From positions 9,468,001-9,532,000 of the forward strand of contig NZ_CP069396.1 of the NCBI RefSeq assembly GCF_016887565.1: a stretch of DNA of 64,000 nt, read 5' to 3'. Every line of letters starts with the position of its first letter. The first letter of the stretch is position 1. Made by a program: the position numbers and the translations under genes. This stretch comes from Archangium violaceum (GTDB lineage Bacteria; Myxococcota; Myxococcia; Myxococcales; Myxococcaceae). The notes below the pieces were generated by a model, which was not told the DNA's origin, did no database searches, and saw nothing but the letters and a program-made list of their open reading frames with translations. This document shows positions 32,826-45,678 of this stretch, in pieces.

Positions 32826-33281
32826 TCAATGCCAGCTGTTGTGGCGGGACTGCAGCGCCTGGGCAAGCTTCTCCGGCGCGAGCGGCTTGCCGATGAACAG
32901 ATCCGCCCCCAGCCCCTTGCACTTGCGGGCCATGGACGCATCGCTCATGGCGCTCACGCCAATGAGCACGGCCTGGGGGAACTTCTCGCGCAGGCGCGCC
33001 ATCAGGTTGGTGCCACTGCGGCCCGGGAGGAAGACGTCGACGATGGCCGCGTCCATGCGCTTGTTGCGCACGGCGAACTCGGCCTCCTCGGCGCTGCCCA
33101 CGGGCAACGGCGCATAGCCCCACTGCGTCAGCAGCTCCACCAGCAGCTCGCGGTGGGCGGGATCGTCCTCCACGATGAGTACCGAGCCCTTCACCGGCTC
33201 CAGCTTCAGATTGTCGTCGGCCTGGGTCCTGGAGCGGCTGTGGCCGGTGGCAATGGGGAGCTCCTCGTTGACGATGGACAT
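32826..33281 (-). CDS. Single-domain response regulator
   Basis: 151 residues. A 33-residue polar N-terminal extension is followed by one receiver domain: IVEDD (acidic pocket) near residue 38, the phospho-acceptor Asp in AIVDVFLPG near 82, Ser in GVSAMSD and Lys in FIGKPLAP. There is no output domain. The ATG at 33281 has GGAG 7 bases upstream. It lies downstream of the peptide-transporter permeases with a 98-bp gap. A partner kinase is not in the window. Confidence 0.92.
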   Translation of the reverse strand: MSIVNEELPIATGHSRSRTQADDNLKLEPVKGSVLIVEDDPAHRELLVELLTQWGYAPLPVGSAEEAEFAVRNKRMDAAIVDVFLPGRSGTNLMARLREKFPQAVLIGVSAMSDASMARKCKGLGADLFIGKPLAPEKLAQALQSRHNSWH

Positions 33282-33379
33282 GGTGGCTCCGGGGAGAGGG
33301 GGTTGTGTGGTGGGAACGGCCACACTCCTGCCCGGAATTCCACACTCGCAACGTCCCCGGGGGCGAACCGCCGCTCCCC

Positions 33380-34195
33380 TCAGGCGCGGCGCGTCCCTGC
33401 CCCGAGCGCCTGGGAGGCCAGCGAGGCACCAAGCACGAGCAGCACCAGCAGCCCCCACGCGGGGAGCACCACCCGGGCGCCGCCCTCGTAGATGAGGGCC
33501 GCGTAGCTGGTGCCCAGGTAGCGGCCGAGCGACATCGGCTCCATGCGGGCGATGCCGAAGAAGCTGACGGTGGACTCGGTGAGGATGGCGGTCGGCAGGC
33601 GGCTGAGGAAGACGGCGAGCACGAAGGGGCGCAGCGCGGGCCAGAGGTGGACGCGTAGCAGGTGCCACCGTCCGGCGCCGAGGGCCCGTGAGGCGGCGAT
33701 GAACTCCTGGCCTTCCAACGTGGCCAGGCGGTTGCGGAACATGCGCGCCGGGCCCGCCCAGCCCACCAGGGCCAGGGACACCACCATGAGCCCGAAGGGG
33801 CCCAGTCCGCCCGCGTGGCCCGCGTCCAGCATCGACTGGCCGGCCAGTTGGAGCACCATCACCACCAGCACGTCCGGCAGCGCGAAGACGGCGTCCACCG
33901 CGCGCAGGAGCTGGTGCTCCACCGTGCCGCCGGCCGCCCGGGCCACCATGGCCACGCCAAGCCCCAGCACGGTGGACAGGGCTCCGGCCACCAGGCCCAC
34001 GGCCAGGGAGACCCACAGGCCCCCGAAGGCCAGCTCGCACACCGTGCGGTCGGGATGGGTGGGGTCCGTGCCCAGCGGGCAGGTCGAGGCGAGCGCCTCG
34101 GGGAAGACGCGGGCGGAGAGCCAGCTCGCCAGGCCCAGGCCCACGAGCAGCGCGAGGCCCACCCAGGCGCGTGTGGGGACGCGGCGCGTGCTCAT
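33380..34195 (-). CDS. Peptide/nickel-type ABC transporter permease (DppC-like)
   Basis: 271 residues with about six membrane helices: one N-terminal and five in the permease core. The EAA-like cytoplasmic loop EFIAASRALGAGRWHLLRVHLWPAL (about residues 165-189) docks the ATPase. A periplasmic loop with two Cys residues after the first helix is characteristic of DppC-type subunits. It starts 4 bases inside the upstream permease gene (ATGA overlap). No ATP-binding subunit gene lies in this operon. Confidence 0.88.
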   Translation of the reverse strand: MSTRRVPTRAWVGLALLVGLGLASWLSARVFPEALASTCPLGTDPTHPDRTVCELAFGGLWVSLAVGLVAGALSTVLGLGVAMVARAAGGTVEHQLLRAVDAVFALPDVLVVMVLQLAGQSMLDAGHAGGLGPFGLMVVSLALVGWAGPARMFRNRLATLEGQEFIAASRALGAGRWHLLRVHLWPALRPFVLAVFLSRLPTAILTESTVSFFGIARMEPMSLGRYLGTSYAALIYEGGARVVLPAWGLLVLLVLGASLASQALGAGTRRA

Positions 34196-35076
34196 GCCCG
34201 GACCTCCCGGGCCCTCGGGTCCACCCAGAGGCGCACGAGCTCCACCACCAGCCCGACGGCGACGAGCAGCGAGGCGAAGACGGTGGTGGCCACCACGACG
34301 ACGGCCACCTGCTTCTGCAGCACGGCGAGGACGTAGAGCTGGCCGAAGTACGGCAGGCCGAAGACGCGTTCGGCGGCGAAGGAGCCGGCGAGGAGCGCGG
34401 TGGCCACGGGCCCCACGGCGTCCAGCAGCGCGGGCAGCACGTTGGGCAGCACGTGGCGCCACAGCACGGAGTGCGGAGACAGGCCCTTGCCGAGCGCGGT
34501 GCGCACGTAGTCCCGGGACAGCTCCGTGTCCAGCGCGTCCGCCACCAGCGTGCCGAGGAAGATGCCGGGCCAGACGGAGATGACGAGCGCCGCGGACAGC
34601 TCGGGCAGCAGGTGCCCGCGCTCCACCACGGCGGGCGCCAGCAGCAGCGCGGGGATGAAGACGGGCGTCCCGAAGGCCACGGCCGGCAGCGCGTCCCCGA
34701 GCACGGCGAGCCGGCCGCGTCTCCACCGGGCCCGCAGCAGCGCGAAGGCCAGGGCCCAGCCGAGCGCGAGCACCAGGGCCACCAGCCCCACGCCCACGCT
34801 GCCGGAGAGCTTCCACAGCAGCTCGTCGCCGGTGACGCCCTGGGCGCTGGTGCCCAGGCGCTCGCCGCGGAAGAGCTTCACCCAGGGGCGGAGGAAGCCG
34901 AGCGGCTGCCCCAGGCCGAGATCCCTCCGGTAGGACGCGAGCACCTCCGGGGCCACCTGGCGCTTGGCGTCGTCCTCGGTGGTGAGCGGCAGCGCGGCCA
35001 TGAGGAAGTAGGACGCGAGCGCGACGATGGGCACGAGCACCAGCTGCCGGCCAAGGCGGACGAGCGCGGGAGACAT
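34192..35076 (-). CDS. Peptide/nickel-type ABC transporter permease (DppB-like)
   Basis: 294 residues. An N-terminal helix (residues 10-30), a periplasmic region beginning LPLTTEDD, then five helices. The EAA loop is DYVRTALGKGLSPHSVLWRHVLPNVL near residue 195, and the C terminus GLVVELVRLWVDPR matches the DppB family end. It forms the heterodimeric channel with the product of the overlapping downstream gene. The binding-protein gene ends 3 bases upstream, so the three genes are one operon. Confidence 0.88.
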   Translation of the reverse strand: MSPALVRLGRQLVLVPIVALASYFLMAALPLTTEDDAKRQVAPEVLASYRRDLGLGQPLGFLRPWVKLFRGERLGTSAQGVTGDELLWKLSGSVGVGLVALVLALGWALAFALLRARWRRGRLAVLGDALPAVAFGTPVFIPALLLAPAVVERGHLLPELSAALVISVWPGIFLGTLVADALDTELSRDYVRTALGKGLSPHSVLWRHVLPNVLPALLDAVGPVATALLAGSFAAERVFGLPYFGQLYVLAVLQKQVAVVVVATTVFASLLVAVGLVVELVRLWVDPRAREVRA

Positions 35077-35079
35077 GGG

Positions 35080-36810
35080 TCAGCGCACCTCCGCCGGAGT
35101 CTCCAGGCGCAGCTCGCGCAGGGAGAGGAAGTTGAAGGGGTCCACGTCCACGCCGCGCAGGGAGGCCCGGGTCCGGAAGTAGCGGTCCGGGTGGTACAGG
35201 GGCGCGATGACGGCCATCTCGTCGAGGAGCACCGCCTGGGCCTGTCCGTAGAGGGCACGCGAGCGGGCCTCGTCGGGCTCGGCGTCGGCCTCGTCCAGGA
35301 GCGCCTCGAAGCGGGTCATGGGCTCGCCGCCCCGCTGCGTCTCCCAGCCCGTCTGGTGCAGTCCGGTGCGCTCGAAGAGGGTGAAGAAGGTATTGGGGTG
35401 CGCGTAGTCCGCGCCCAGCCGGCGCAGGTAGAGGTCGTAGGCACGAGGGCCCTCGGGGGTGCGGCGGGCCACCTCGGCGGAGAAGTCCGAGCGCGAGTCC
35501 AGTGTCACCCGGAGGCCCACGGCGGCGAGCTGCGCGGCCAGGCGCTCGGCGATGGCGACCTCGGGCACGAAGGAGTCCCCCGCCCGGAAGACGAGCCGCA
35601 GCGGCCGGTCCACCCCGGGCACTCCGGAGAGCTCCGCACGGGCCCGCTCGGGCTCGAAGTGGGGCAGGCTCGCGGCCGCCTGGGGGGTGGCGGCACCGGG
35701 CAGCTCGGGCGGGAGGAGGACGTGGGTGGGGCGAGCCGCGGGCAGCAGGCCCTTCATGAGGGCCTCGCGGTCGATGGCCCGGGAGATGGCGCGGCGCACC
35801 TCGGGCCGGTCGAGCGGTGGACGCTCGGTGTTGAAGACGAGGAAATAGGTGGAGAGGAGCGGCTCGCGCTGGAGGTCCTCCGGGCGACGGCCCTGGAGGG
35901 CGACGGCGCTGTCCACGAAGACGAAGTCCACCCGGCCGCGCTCGTAGAGGGCGGGGCCGATCTCGGACTTCAGGAGGGTGAGCACGGGCGCGGGACGCTC
36001 ACCGGGGCCGAGCGGCGGCTGGAAGACGGAGTGCGGGTTGTGGACGAGCCGCACGCGCTCACCCGCGCGATCCCAGCTCTCGACGCGGTAGGGGCCGAGC
36101 GCCAGGGGGTGGCCGTCGCGAGGCCGGTCGAAGTAGTCGCGCACCTCCTCCTCGGACCTGCCGGCGAGGGCCACGGAGGGCACGGGGAAGAACAGGTAGA
36201 AGTTGGCGAGCCGCGCGAGGAAGTAGCTGCGGGGGCGGGCCAGGGTGACGCGCAGGGTATGCGGGTCGAGCGCCTCGACGCCCACGCGGGCGAGGGCCGC
36301 CTGGAGCCGCTCGGCGGGGGCACCCTGGTCCTGAAGGGCGAGCACCTCCTCGGCGCCGAGGAGGTCGGCCATCTCCCCGCGCTCGCGGCCCTGGAGGGCG
36401 CGGTGCCAGCCGAGGACGAAGTCCTGGGCGGAGAGGGGGGTGACGCCATCGGACCAGCGCACGTCCCGCCGGAGGTGGAAGGTGTAGACCTCGTGGCCCT
36501 CGGCGGTGCGGGAGCGCTCCCAGCGCTCGGCGAGACCGGGCCGGACGGAGTGGTCCGGCGCGAGCGTGGTGAGCCCGCGCTGGCTGGCGAGCATGACGGG
36601 GTAGTTGGCCCAGCTGTTGGGGTCGGAGTAGCTCCAGTCGAGGGTGGTGGGCATCGCGGGGACGACGACCTTGACGCCGGGGTCTGGCTGGAAGCCACAG
36701 CGACCACAGCCACCGGCCACGAGGACCAGGGCGAGCATCAAGGCGAGTCGTGAGGAGCGCGCGGGAGGAGCCACCAAGGGGTGGGTTGTATCGCGTCGGT
36801 GACGGGGCAT
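35080..36810 (-). CDS. Family 5 extracellular solute-binding lipoprotein
   Basis: 576 residues. Basic N terminus, hydrophobic stretch and lipobox AGGC mark a lipoprotein. The family 5 (DppA/OppA) fold is shown by TLDWSYSDPNSW at the start, RPGLAERWE, YTFHLRRDVRWSDGVTPLSAQDFVLGW (the family signature) and RRAISRAIDREAL. It should capture oligopeptides or similar ligands for the two permeases encoded just downstream. It is the first gene of the operon, and a dispersed palindromic repeat lies just upstream. Confidence 0.92.
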   Translation of the reverse strand: MPRHRRDTTHPLVAPPARSSRLALMLALVLVAGGCGRCGFQPDPGVKVVVPAMPTTLDWSYSDPNSWANYPVMLASQRGLTTLAPDHSVRPGLAERWERSRTAEGHEVYTFHLRRDVRWSDGVTPLSAQDFVLGWHRALQGRERGEMADLLGAEEVLALQDQGAPAERLQAALARVGVEALDPHTLRVTLARPRSYFLARLANFYLFFPVPSVALAGRSEEEVRDYFDRPRDGHPLALGPYRVESWDRAGERVRLVHNPHSVFQPPLGPGERPAPVLTLLKSEIGPALYERGRVDFVFVDSAVALQGRRPEDLQREPLLSTYFLVFNTERPPLDRPEVRRAISRAIDREALMKGLLPAARPTHVLLPPELPGAATPQAAASLPHFEPERARAELSGVPGVDRPLRLVFRAGDSFVPEVAIAERLAAQLAAVGLRVTLDSRSDFSAEVARRTPEGPRAYDLYLRRLGADYAHPNTFFTLFERTGLHQTGWETQRGGEPMTRFEALLDEADAEPDEARSRALYGQAQAVLLDEMAVIAPLYHPDRYFRTRASLRGVDVDPFNFLSLRELRLETPAEVR

Positions 36811-36831
36811 GCGACCACCGAGCGAGGGAAC

Positions 36832-36927
36832 ACCCTCACCCTAGCCCTCTCCCAGAGGGAGAGGGGACATACACGGTGAGGAACCTGATGAGTCCCTCTC
36901 CCTCTGGGAGAGGGTCGGGGTGAGGGT
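36832..36927. repeat. Dispersed palindromic repeat, copy 1 (two arms)
   Basis: The left arm begins accctcaccctagccctctc and is followed by ccagagggagagggg; the right arm (to 36927) is its imperfect reverse complement ending ggtcggggtgagggt. Each arm also contains the small palindrome ccctctcccagagggagagg. The first 45 bases are identical to copy 2 at 41851. It sits between the start of the solute-binding protein gene and the lon terminator. Confidence 0.85.
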
Positions 36928-36935
36928 CTACCGCG

Positions 36936-36970
36936 AAAAAAACGGGCCCCAGGGGAGTCCCCGGGGCCCG
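36936..36970 (-). terminator. Rho-independent terminator of lon
   Basis: On the minus strand a GC stem (cgggccccgggga pairing with tccc-tggggcccg) is followed directly by seven T residues. It starts about 30 bp after the lon stop codon. It is the most canonical intrinsic terminator in the window. Confidence 0.9.
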
Positions 36971-37001
36971 CGATTCACTTCACCCGTTCAGCCCGGAACC
37001 G

Positions 37002-39449
<2,448 letters not shown>

Positions 39450-39647
39450 GTATTCGCCACCTGCCTGCTTGCCACCCTAGGTTGCAAGCCCCTGGAATGT
39501 TGCCCGCCCGCACTCCGAGAGTACGGACAGGTGAAGACGGTCTCTATAACACGGCCCCTCCGGCCGCCGTTCCCCGCGTGAAAGATGGGGGATGTTGGCC
39601 TGCAAGCAAGGGAACACCTGGGGACCATCGGGTGTCCGGCCGGTGCT

Positions 39648-41738
39648 TTAGCGGCCCCGGATTGCGCTCGCAGCGGATGCAATGCCGTCCGCCTGCACTC
39701 CAAGCACCTCGAAAAGAAAGCTGTAGAGGTCCACGCTGGACTCGATGGCCTTGGCCACCTGGTCCGCCCCGCCGTGGCCCGCGTTGGCTTCCACTCGTAT
39801 CAGAGCGGGTGCGCCATGACCCGCGCGCTGCACGGCGGCCGTGAATTTGCGGGCGTGCAGGGGGTCGACCCGGTCGTCGTGGTCCGCGGCCATCATCAGG
39901 AGGGCCGGATAGCGCACGCCCGGCCGTACGTGGTGATAGGGCGAGTAGGCGTGGAGCACCCGGAAATCCTCCGGGTCCTCCGCCGAGCCGTACTCCGGAA
40001 TCCAGGTCTTCCCGCTGCCGAACAGGTGATAACGCACCATGTCCAACAGGGGCACCGAGCACACCACCGCGCCGTACAGCTCCGGACGCTGGGTCATGAC
40101 GGCCCCCACCAGCAAGCCCCCGTTGCTGCCCCCGGAAACGGCCAGCCTGCCCGGTCGGGTATAGCCCTCGTTCACGAGGAACTCGGCGGCCGCGTGGAAG
40201 TCGTCGAAGACGTTCTGCTTGCGGTGCAGTCGGCCGGCCTCGTGCCAGGACTTTCCGTACTCGCCACCGCCGCGCAGGTTCGCCACCGCGTACACGCCCC
40301 CGGCGTCCAGCCACGGGTAGATGCTCGAGCGGAACGACGGCAGCATGCTCACGTTGAAGCCGCCATAACCGGACAGCAGCACCGGGTTGTCGCCGTTCTT
40401 CTTCAGGTCCTTGCGGTGCACCAGGAAGAGGGGCACCCGCGTGCCGTCCTTGGAGCGGTAGAAGGCCTGTTCGACGGTGTAGCGCTCCGGGAGGATGGGC
40501 AGGTCCACCCGGGCCCAGGTCTCCACGCGCCCCGTGGACACCGAGGTCTTGTAGACCTGCGGCGGGGTCGTGAAGGAGCTGAAGACGAACCAGGCCTCGT
40601 CGCGATCCTCCAGGCCGTAGAGGTTGCTCGCCGCTCCCACGCCCGGCAGCTCCACGTCGCGCACCGGCTGGCCCTCCAGCGTCACCAGCTTCACCCGGGT
40701 GGTGGCGTCCTTCAGGTACGCCAGCGCCAGGTGGCCACCCACGACGCTCATGCCTTGCAGCGCGGCCGAGGGGTCCTCGGGGACGAGCTCCTTCCAGGCC
40801 GAGCGCTCGGGCCGCTCGGGGGACGCCTTGAAGACGCGCTCCATCGGGGCGCCCTCGTCGGTGAGGATGTAGAAGGTGTCCTCCCAGACGTCGACGGAGT
40901 ACTTCGCCTCCTGGCCCTTCACCAGCAGGCGGAAGTCCTTCTCCCCCACCCGCTTCCACCACACGTCGTTCTCGCTCCAGCCGCGGGTGATGTAGACGAA
41001 GAGGTACTTGCCGTCCCGGGTAACGCCTCCGCCAAGGAACGTCTTCGGGTCCCCGGTGCGCTCGTGCACCACCGCGTCCGTCTTCGGATCCGCGCCCAGC
41101 CGGTGCAGCCGCAGCTCGGTGTAGCCGGGCCGCTCGGCCACGGGGATGGACGGATCCGTCGGCAGCCACTCGTAATAGAAGGCCTCGTTGTCCGGCGTCC
41201 AGCTCGGGGAGGCGTACTTGGCCCCCTCGATGACGTCCACCTCGCTCCACTTCCCCGTGTCCACGTCCAGCACGTGGAGGATGGCCTCGTCCGCCGCGTT
41301 GGGCTTGCGCGTGAAGGCCAGCTTCCTCCCATCCCACGAGGGGGCCCATAGACCCAGCGACACCGTGCCGTCCGCGCTCCAGGTGTTGGGATCGAGCAGG
41401 ACGCGCTCCTCCCCCTTCTCCCCCTCGCGCCAGTAGAGGACCGCCTTCTCCTTGTCCTTGTGCGTGCGGACGTAGAAGTAGCGGTCGCCTCGCACCGCCG
41501 GGGCAGAGACCGACTCCACGTAGAAGAGCTCGGTGAAGCGCCTTCTCAGTGCCTCGCGGCCCGGGAACCGGGAGAGGTGCTCACGGGTGAAGGCATCCTG
41601 GGCCTTCATCCACGCCTGCACCTCGGGGGATTTCTCGTCCTCGAGCCACCGGTACGGGTCCGCTACCGCCACCCCGTGCAGGGTGTCCACCACCGACTCG
41701 GCCCGTGTCACCGGGTAGTTCATCCGCTTCGTCTCCAT
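39648..41738 (-). CDS. Prolyl oligopeptidase (S9A)
   Basis: 696 residues, no signal peptide, so cytosolic as in the structurally studied Myxococcus xanthus prolyl endopeptidase. An N-terminal seven-blade propeller (residues about 75-405) gates an alpha/beta-hydrolase domain. Catalytic residues are Ser in GGSNGG near 535, Asp in DHDDRVDPLHA near 618 and His in AGHGGAD near 655. The first segment, YPVTRAESVVDTLHGVAVADPYRWLE, is typical of the family. The enzyme cleaves short peptides after proline. It lies between clpX and lon on the same strand, where other bacteria have these two genes adjacent. Confidence 0.96.
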   Translation of the reverse strand: METKRMNYPVTRAESVVDTLHGVAVADPYRWLEDEKSPEVQAWMKAQDAFTREHLSRFPGREALRRRFTELFYVESVSAPAVRGDRYFYVRTHKDKEKAVLYWREGEKGEERVLLDPNTWSADGTVSLGLWAPSWDGRKLAFTRKPNAADEAILHVLDVDTGKWSEVDVIEGAKYASPSWTPDNEAFYYEWLPTDPSIPVAERPGYTELRLHRLGADPKTDAVVHERTGDPKTFLGGGVTRDGKYLFVYITRGWSENDVWWKRVGEKDFRLLVKGQEAKYSVDVWEDTFYILTDEGAPMERVFKASPERPERSAWKELVPEDPSAALQGMSVVGGHLALAYLKDATTRVKLVTLEGQPVRDVELPGVGAASNLYGLEDRDEAWFVFSSFTTPPQVYKTSVSTGRVETWARVDLPILPERYTVEQAFYRSKDGTRVPLFLVHRKDLKKNGDNPVLLSGYGGFNVSMLPSFRSSIYPWLDAGGVYAVANLRGGGEYGKSWHEAGRLHRKQNVFDDFHAAAEFLVNEGYTRPGRLAVSGGSNGGLLVGAVMTQRPELYGAVVCSVPLLDMVRYHLFGSGKTWIPEYGSAEDPEDFRVLHAYSPYHHVRPGVRYPALLMMAADHDDRVDPLHARKFTAAVQRAGHGAPALIRVEANAGHGGADQVAKAIESSVDLYSFLFEVLGVQADGIASAASAIRGR

Positions 41739-41850
41739 GCGTGGAAGAGCAGATAAGGCAACGCCCCCGTTCGTCCCACGAAAAGTGCGGGACTGACGGG
41801 GGCGTCCGTGAGGCGCGGTGGGCCAGACAGACCCAACCAGGGGACCCTAT

Positions 41851-41935
41851 ACCCTCACCCTAGCCCTCTCCCAGAGGGAGAGGGGACATACACGGGTTTG
41901 GCCCTCTCCCTCTGGGAGAGGGTCGGGGTGAGGGT
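41851..41935. repeat. Dispersed palindromic repeat, copy 2 (two arms)
   Basis: Left and right arms form a long imperfect inverted repeat, as in copy 1, with a shorter spacer (acatacacgggtttg). The first 45 bases are identical to copy 1 at 36832, and the right arms match almost base for base. It occupies the 205-bp gap between the clpX stop and the prolyl oligopeptidase start, where it could end clpX transcription. Confidence 0.85.
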
Positions 41936-41943
41936 CGGCGTGC

Positions 41944-43224
<1,281 letters not shown>

Positions 43225-43371
43225 GTATGGCCCTCGCTGCAACTGCCTGGAGGTGCGCTCCCCAACCGGCCCGCCCCCCTGCCTACAGCCAATCTAGTCA
43301 GTCCCCTTCCGGGGCGTCCACGTGCCTGAGGGGTACTTAACACCCCAAAACATCCGGCGCAGAAAGCAGAA

Positions 43372-43407
43372 GCCGGAGACGCGGTGCAGCATTCCCGCGG
43401 CTCCGGC
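43372..43407 (-). terminator. Terminator-like hairpin between clpP and clpX
   Basis: On the minus strand gccggag-c-cgcgg pairs with ccgcg-t-ctccggc: 12 base pairs, one mismatch and a 10-base loop. It is followed by ttctgctttctg. It starts about 25 bp after the clpP stop. It could separate clpP from clpX transcription or attenuate it. Confidence 0.55.
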
Positions 43408-43432
43408 CCGTGCACTTCCCTTGAAACCGGCC

Positions 43433-44050
43433 CTACTTGCGCTCGCCTGGCGGCAGCAGGACCTTCCGAGGATTCTGGACCTCGTCCAGGATGCCGTAGG
43501 CCTTGGCCTCGGTGGCACCCATGAAGAAGTCGCGGTCCGTGTCCTTCTCCACGCGCTCGATCGACTGGCCGGTGTGCTTGACGATGAGCTCGTTGAGCTT
43601 GGCCCTCATGCGGAGGATTTCCTTCGCCTGGATCTCGATGTCCGTGGCCTGGCCGCGCACCCCGCCCAGCGGCTGGTGGATCATGATGCGCGAGCTGGGC
43701 AGCGCGTAGCGCTTGCCCTTGGCCCCGGCCAGCAGCAGGACGGCCCCCATGGAGGCCGCCTGCCCCACGCAAATCGTCGACACCTGGGGCTTCACGTACT
43801 GCATGGTGTCGTAGATGGCGAGGCCCGCCGTCACCGACCCGCCCGGCGAGTTGATGTAGAGGTTGATGTCCTTGTCCGGGTCCTCGGACTCGAGGAACAG
43901 GAGCTGGGCGACGATGACGTTGGCGACGTCATCGTCGATCTCCGTTCCCAACATGACGATCCGGTCCTTCAGGAGCCGGCTGTAGATGTCGTACGAGCGC
44001 TCCCCACGGTGGGTCTGCTCGATGACGTAGGGAACGGGCATGAAGGGCAT
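43433..44050 (-). CDS. clpP: ATP-dependent Clp protease proteolytic subunit ClpP
   Basis: 205 residues. Catalytic triad: Ser in GQAASMGA near residue 99, His in IHQPLGG near 124 and Asp in the DTDRDFFM segment near 173. The length, the N-terminal processing region and the handle helix ([10 protein letters not shown]) are all standard. The ATG at 44050 has GAGG 6 bases upstream, and a possible second ATG (MPVPYV) lies three codons in. It follows tig by 35 bp, the usual tig-clpP-clpX order. Confidence 0.97.
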   Translation of the reverse strand: MPFMPVPYVIEQTHRGERSYDIYSRLLKDRIVMLGTEIDDDVANVIVAQLLFLESEDPDKDINLYINSPGGSVTAGLAIYDTMQYVKPQVSTICVGQAASMGAVLLLAGAKGKRYALPSSRIMIHQPLGGVRGQATDIEIQAKEILRMRAKLNELIVKHTGQSIERVEKDTDRDFFMGATEAKAYGILDEVQNPRKVLLPPGERK

Positions 44051-44085
44051 GACAACCTCGTGAAGGGTCTAAGGAGGATGAACTC

Positions 44086-45366
44086 CTAGGAATACTTCGC
44101 CTGACCCTTCAGGAATTCAATCGTCTTTTCTTCGCGAAGTCGGAGGTTCAACCCCTGGCGCTCCTCCGGGCCCTTGAAGTACTTGCGAACGACGGAGACG
44201 GCCTGGTTGGCCTCCTTGGCCAGCTCCTCGATCTTCTTCTCCACCTCTTCGTCGGAGACCTGGATGTTCTCCTTCTGAGCAATGGCCTCGAAGAGGAGCG
44301 CGCCCTTCACCTCCAGGACGGCCTCCTCGCGCAGGTCCTCGCGCAGCCGGTTGAAGTCCAGGTTGAGCTGGCGCGGATCCATTCCCATGCGGGCCATGGC
44401 GCGCAGCCGGTTCTCCAGCATGTTGTCGATGGTGCGCTCCACCATGGACCGCGGCACCTCGAAGGAGTTGCGCTCGATGAGGGCCTTGATGAGGGCGGCA
44501 CGCTCCTCGCCCTGGGCCTTGTTGCGCTTGCCCGTCTCCAGATCCGTGCGGATGCGGGTGCGCAGCTCCTCCAGCGTCTGGGCCCCACCCGTCTCCTTGG
44601 CGAACTCGTCGTTGAGCTCGGGGGTGACCTTGCGCTTCAGCGCCTTGACGGTGAACTTGAAGCGGGCCGTCTTGCCCTTGACCTCTTCCACCCGGTAGTC
44701 GGCCGGGAAGACGTAGTCGATCTCCTTGGTGTCGCCCACCTTGGCGCCCTCGAGGGCGGCCACGTTGGACTCCACCAGCTCGCCCGGGGCCAGCTCCACG
44801 GTGACGTCGTCGGCCTTGCTGCCAGCGAAGGCATTGCCGTCCACGGCGGCGTCGTAGTCCACGATGGCGAAGTCACCGGCCTGGGCCACGTCGCGGCCCT
44901 CCACCGGATCCAGGCGGGCCATGTTCTCACGCAGCTGCGTGAGGCGGTCCTCCACCTCCTTGTCCTCGACCTTCGTCTCGGAGCGGGTGAGCGGCAGCCC
45001 CTGGTACTCCTTGGCCTCCAGCTTGGGCTTCACCTCGACGCGGGCCTCGAAGGAGAAGGGCCCGTCGGCCTTGAGGCCGGAGTTGTTCGTCACCTGCGGC
45101 GGGGCCACGGCCTCCACCTTGTGCTCCCGGACGGCCTCCAGCCAGGCGTTCTGCACCACGCGCTGGATGACCTCGTCCTCCACCCGCTCCCGGAAGCGCT
45201 GCTCGAGGATGCGGCGGGGCACCTTGCCCTGCCGGAAACCGGGCAGCTTCACCTGCTTGCCAAGCGCCGTATACGCCCGGGTGAGCTCCTCGGCCACGCG
45301 GGCGTTCTCGACCTCGATGGAGAGCTTCTTCTCGATGGGAGAGAGCTCCTCGACCTGGACCTTCAT
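44086..45366 (-). CDS. tig: Trigger factor (ribosome-associated chaperone)
   Basis: 426 residues. The N-terminal ribosome-binding domain has the signature [16 protein letters not shown] near residue 45. The FKBP-like prolyl isomerase domain (about 150-240) includes [10 protein letters not shown] and [20 protein letters not shown]. The C-terminal arm region contains the helices from about 250 to 426. It binds nascent chains at the ribosome exit. It heads the tig-clpP-clpX operon, and a sigma-70-like promoter can be drawn upstream. Confidence 0.96.
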   Translation of the reverse strand: MKVQVEELSPIEKKLSIEVENARVAEELTRAYTALGKQVKLPGFRQGKVPRRILEQRFRERVEDEVIQRVVQNAWLEAVREHKVEAVAPPQVTNNSGLKADGPFSFEARVEVKPKLEAKEYQGLPLTRSETKVEDKEVEDRLTQLRENMARLDPVEGRDVAQAGDFAIVDYDAAVDGNAFAGSKADDVTVELAPGELVESNVAALEGAKVGDTKEIDYVFPADYRVEEVKGKTARFKFTVKALKRKVTPELNDEFAKETGGAQTLEELRTRIRTDLETGKRNKAQGEERAALIKALIERNSFEVPRSMVERTIDNMLENRLRAMARMGMDPRQLNLDFNRLREDLREEAVLEVKGALLFEAIAQKENIQVSDEEVEKKIEELAKEANQAVSVVRKYFKGPEERQGLNLRLREEKTIEFLKGQAKYS

Positions 45367-45444
45367 GGATGCCTCGCTCGCGCCGGGCGTGCCTTCGACG
45401 CCGGCGTGTCGAATGGGTGAAGAAGTGAAGACTAGGGACGTGCG

Positions 45445-45473
45445 CCTTTAGGAGATAGGTCCGATCCGGTCAA
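45445..45473 (-). promoter_or_regulatory. Candidate promoter of tig
   Basis: On the minus strand TTGACC (45473-45468), a 17-base spacer and TAAAGG (45450-45445) lie about 80 bp before the tig start codon. The -35 box is good and the -10 box weak. Confidence 0.4.
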
Positions 45474-45489
45474 CGCGAAATGGCCGGAA

Positions 45490-45571
45490 TGGGCGAGGAG
45501 GGACTCGAACCCTCACACCTTGCGGTACCAGATCCTAAGTCTGGCGCGTCTACCAGTTTCGCCACCCGCCC
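45490..45571 (-). tRNA. tRNA-Leu (TAG anticodon)
   Basis: 82 bases folding as a class II tRNA. The acceptor stem GGGCGGG pairs with CTCGCCC and the discriminator is A. The anticodon arm is CCAGA-CTTAGGA-TCTGG with anticodon TAG, with a 13-base variable region and T arm GAGGG-TTCGAGT-CCCTC. The CCA end is not encoded. It is the last tRNA of the minus-strand cluster and lies downstream of an intrinsic terminator, so it may have its own promoter. Confidence 0.95.
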
Positions 45572-45633
45572 GGGCGCACACCGTGCGTTCTACCTCGAAA
45601 ACCGGGGTCCGGCACACGCGAATCCAGGACCCC

Positions 45634-45674
45634 AAAAAGACACCGGGGCTCTCTCATCGCTGAGAGAGCCCCGG
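45634..45674 (-). terminator. Intrinsic terminator after tRNA-Lys
   Basis: A perfect 14-bp stem (45643-45656 with 45661-45674) with a 4-base loop is followed on the minus strand by tgtcttttt. It should end the transcript coming from the tRNA-Lys gene, before tRNA-Leu. Confidence 0.85.
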
Positions 45675-45678
45675 TCTA

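Noticed and set aside
34171-36753. An 860-codon plus-strand frame across the ABC transporter genes
   Set aside because: Antisense to three genes with clear transporter signatures. Its composition (HGEERQG-rich) is typical of reversed codons.
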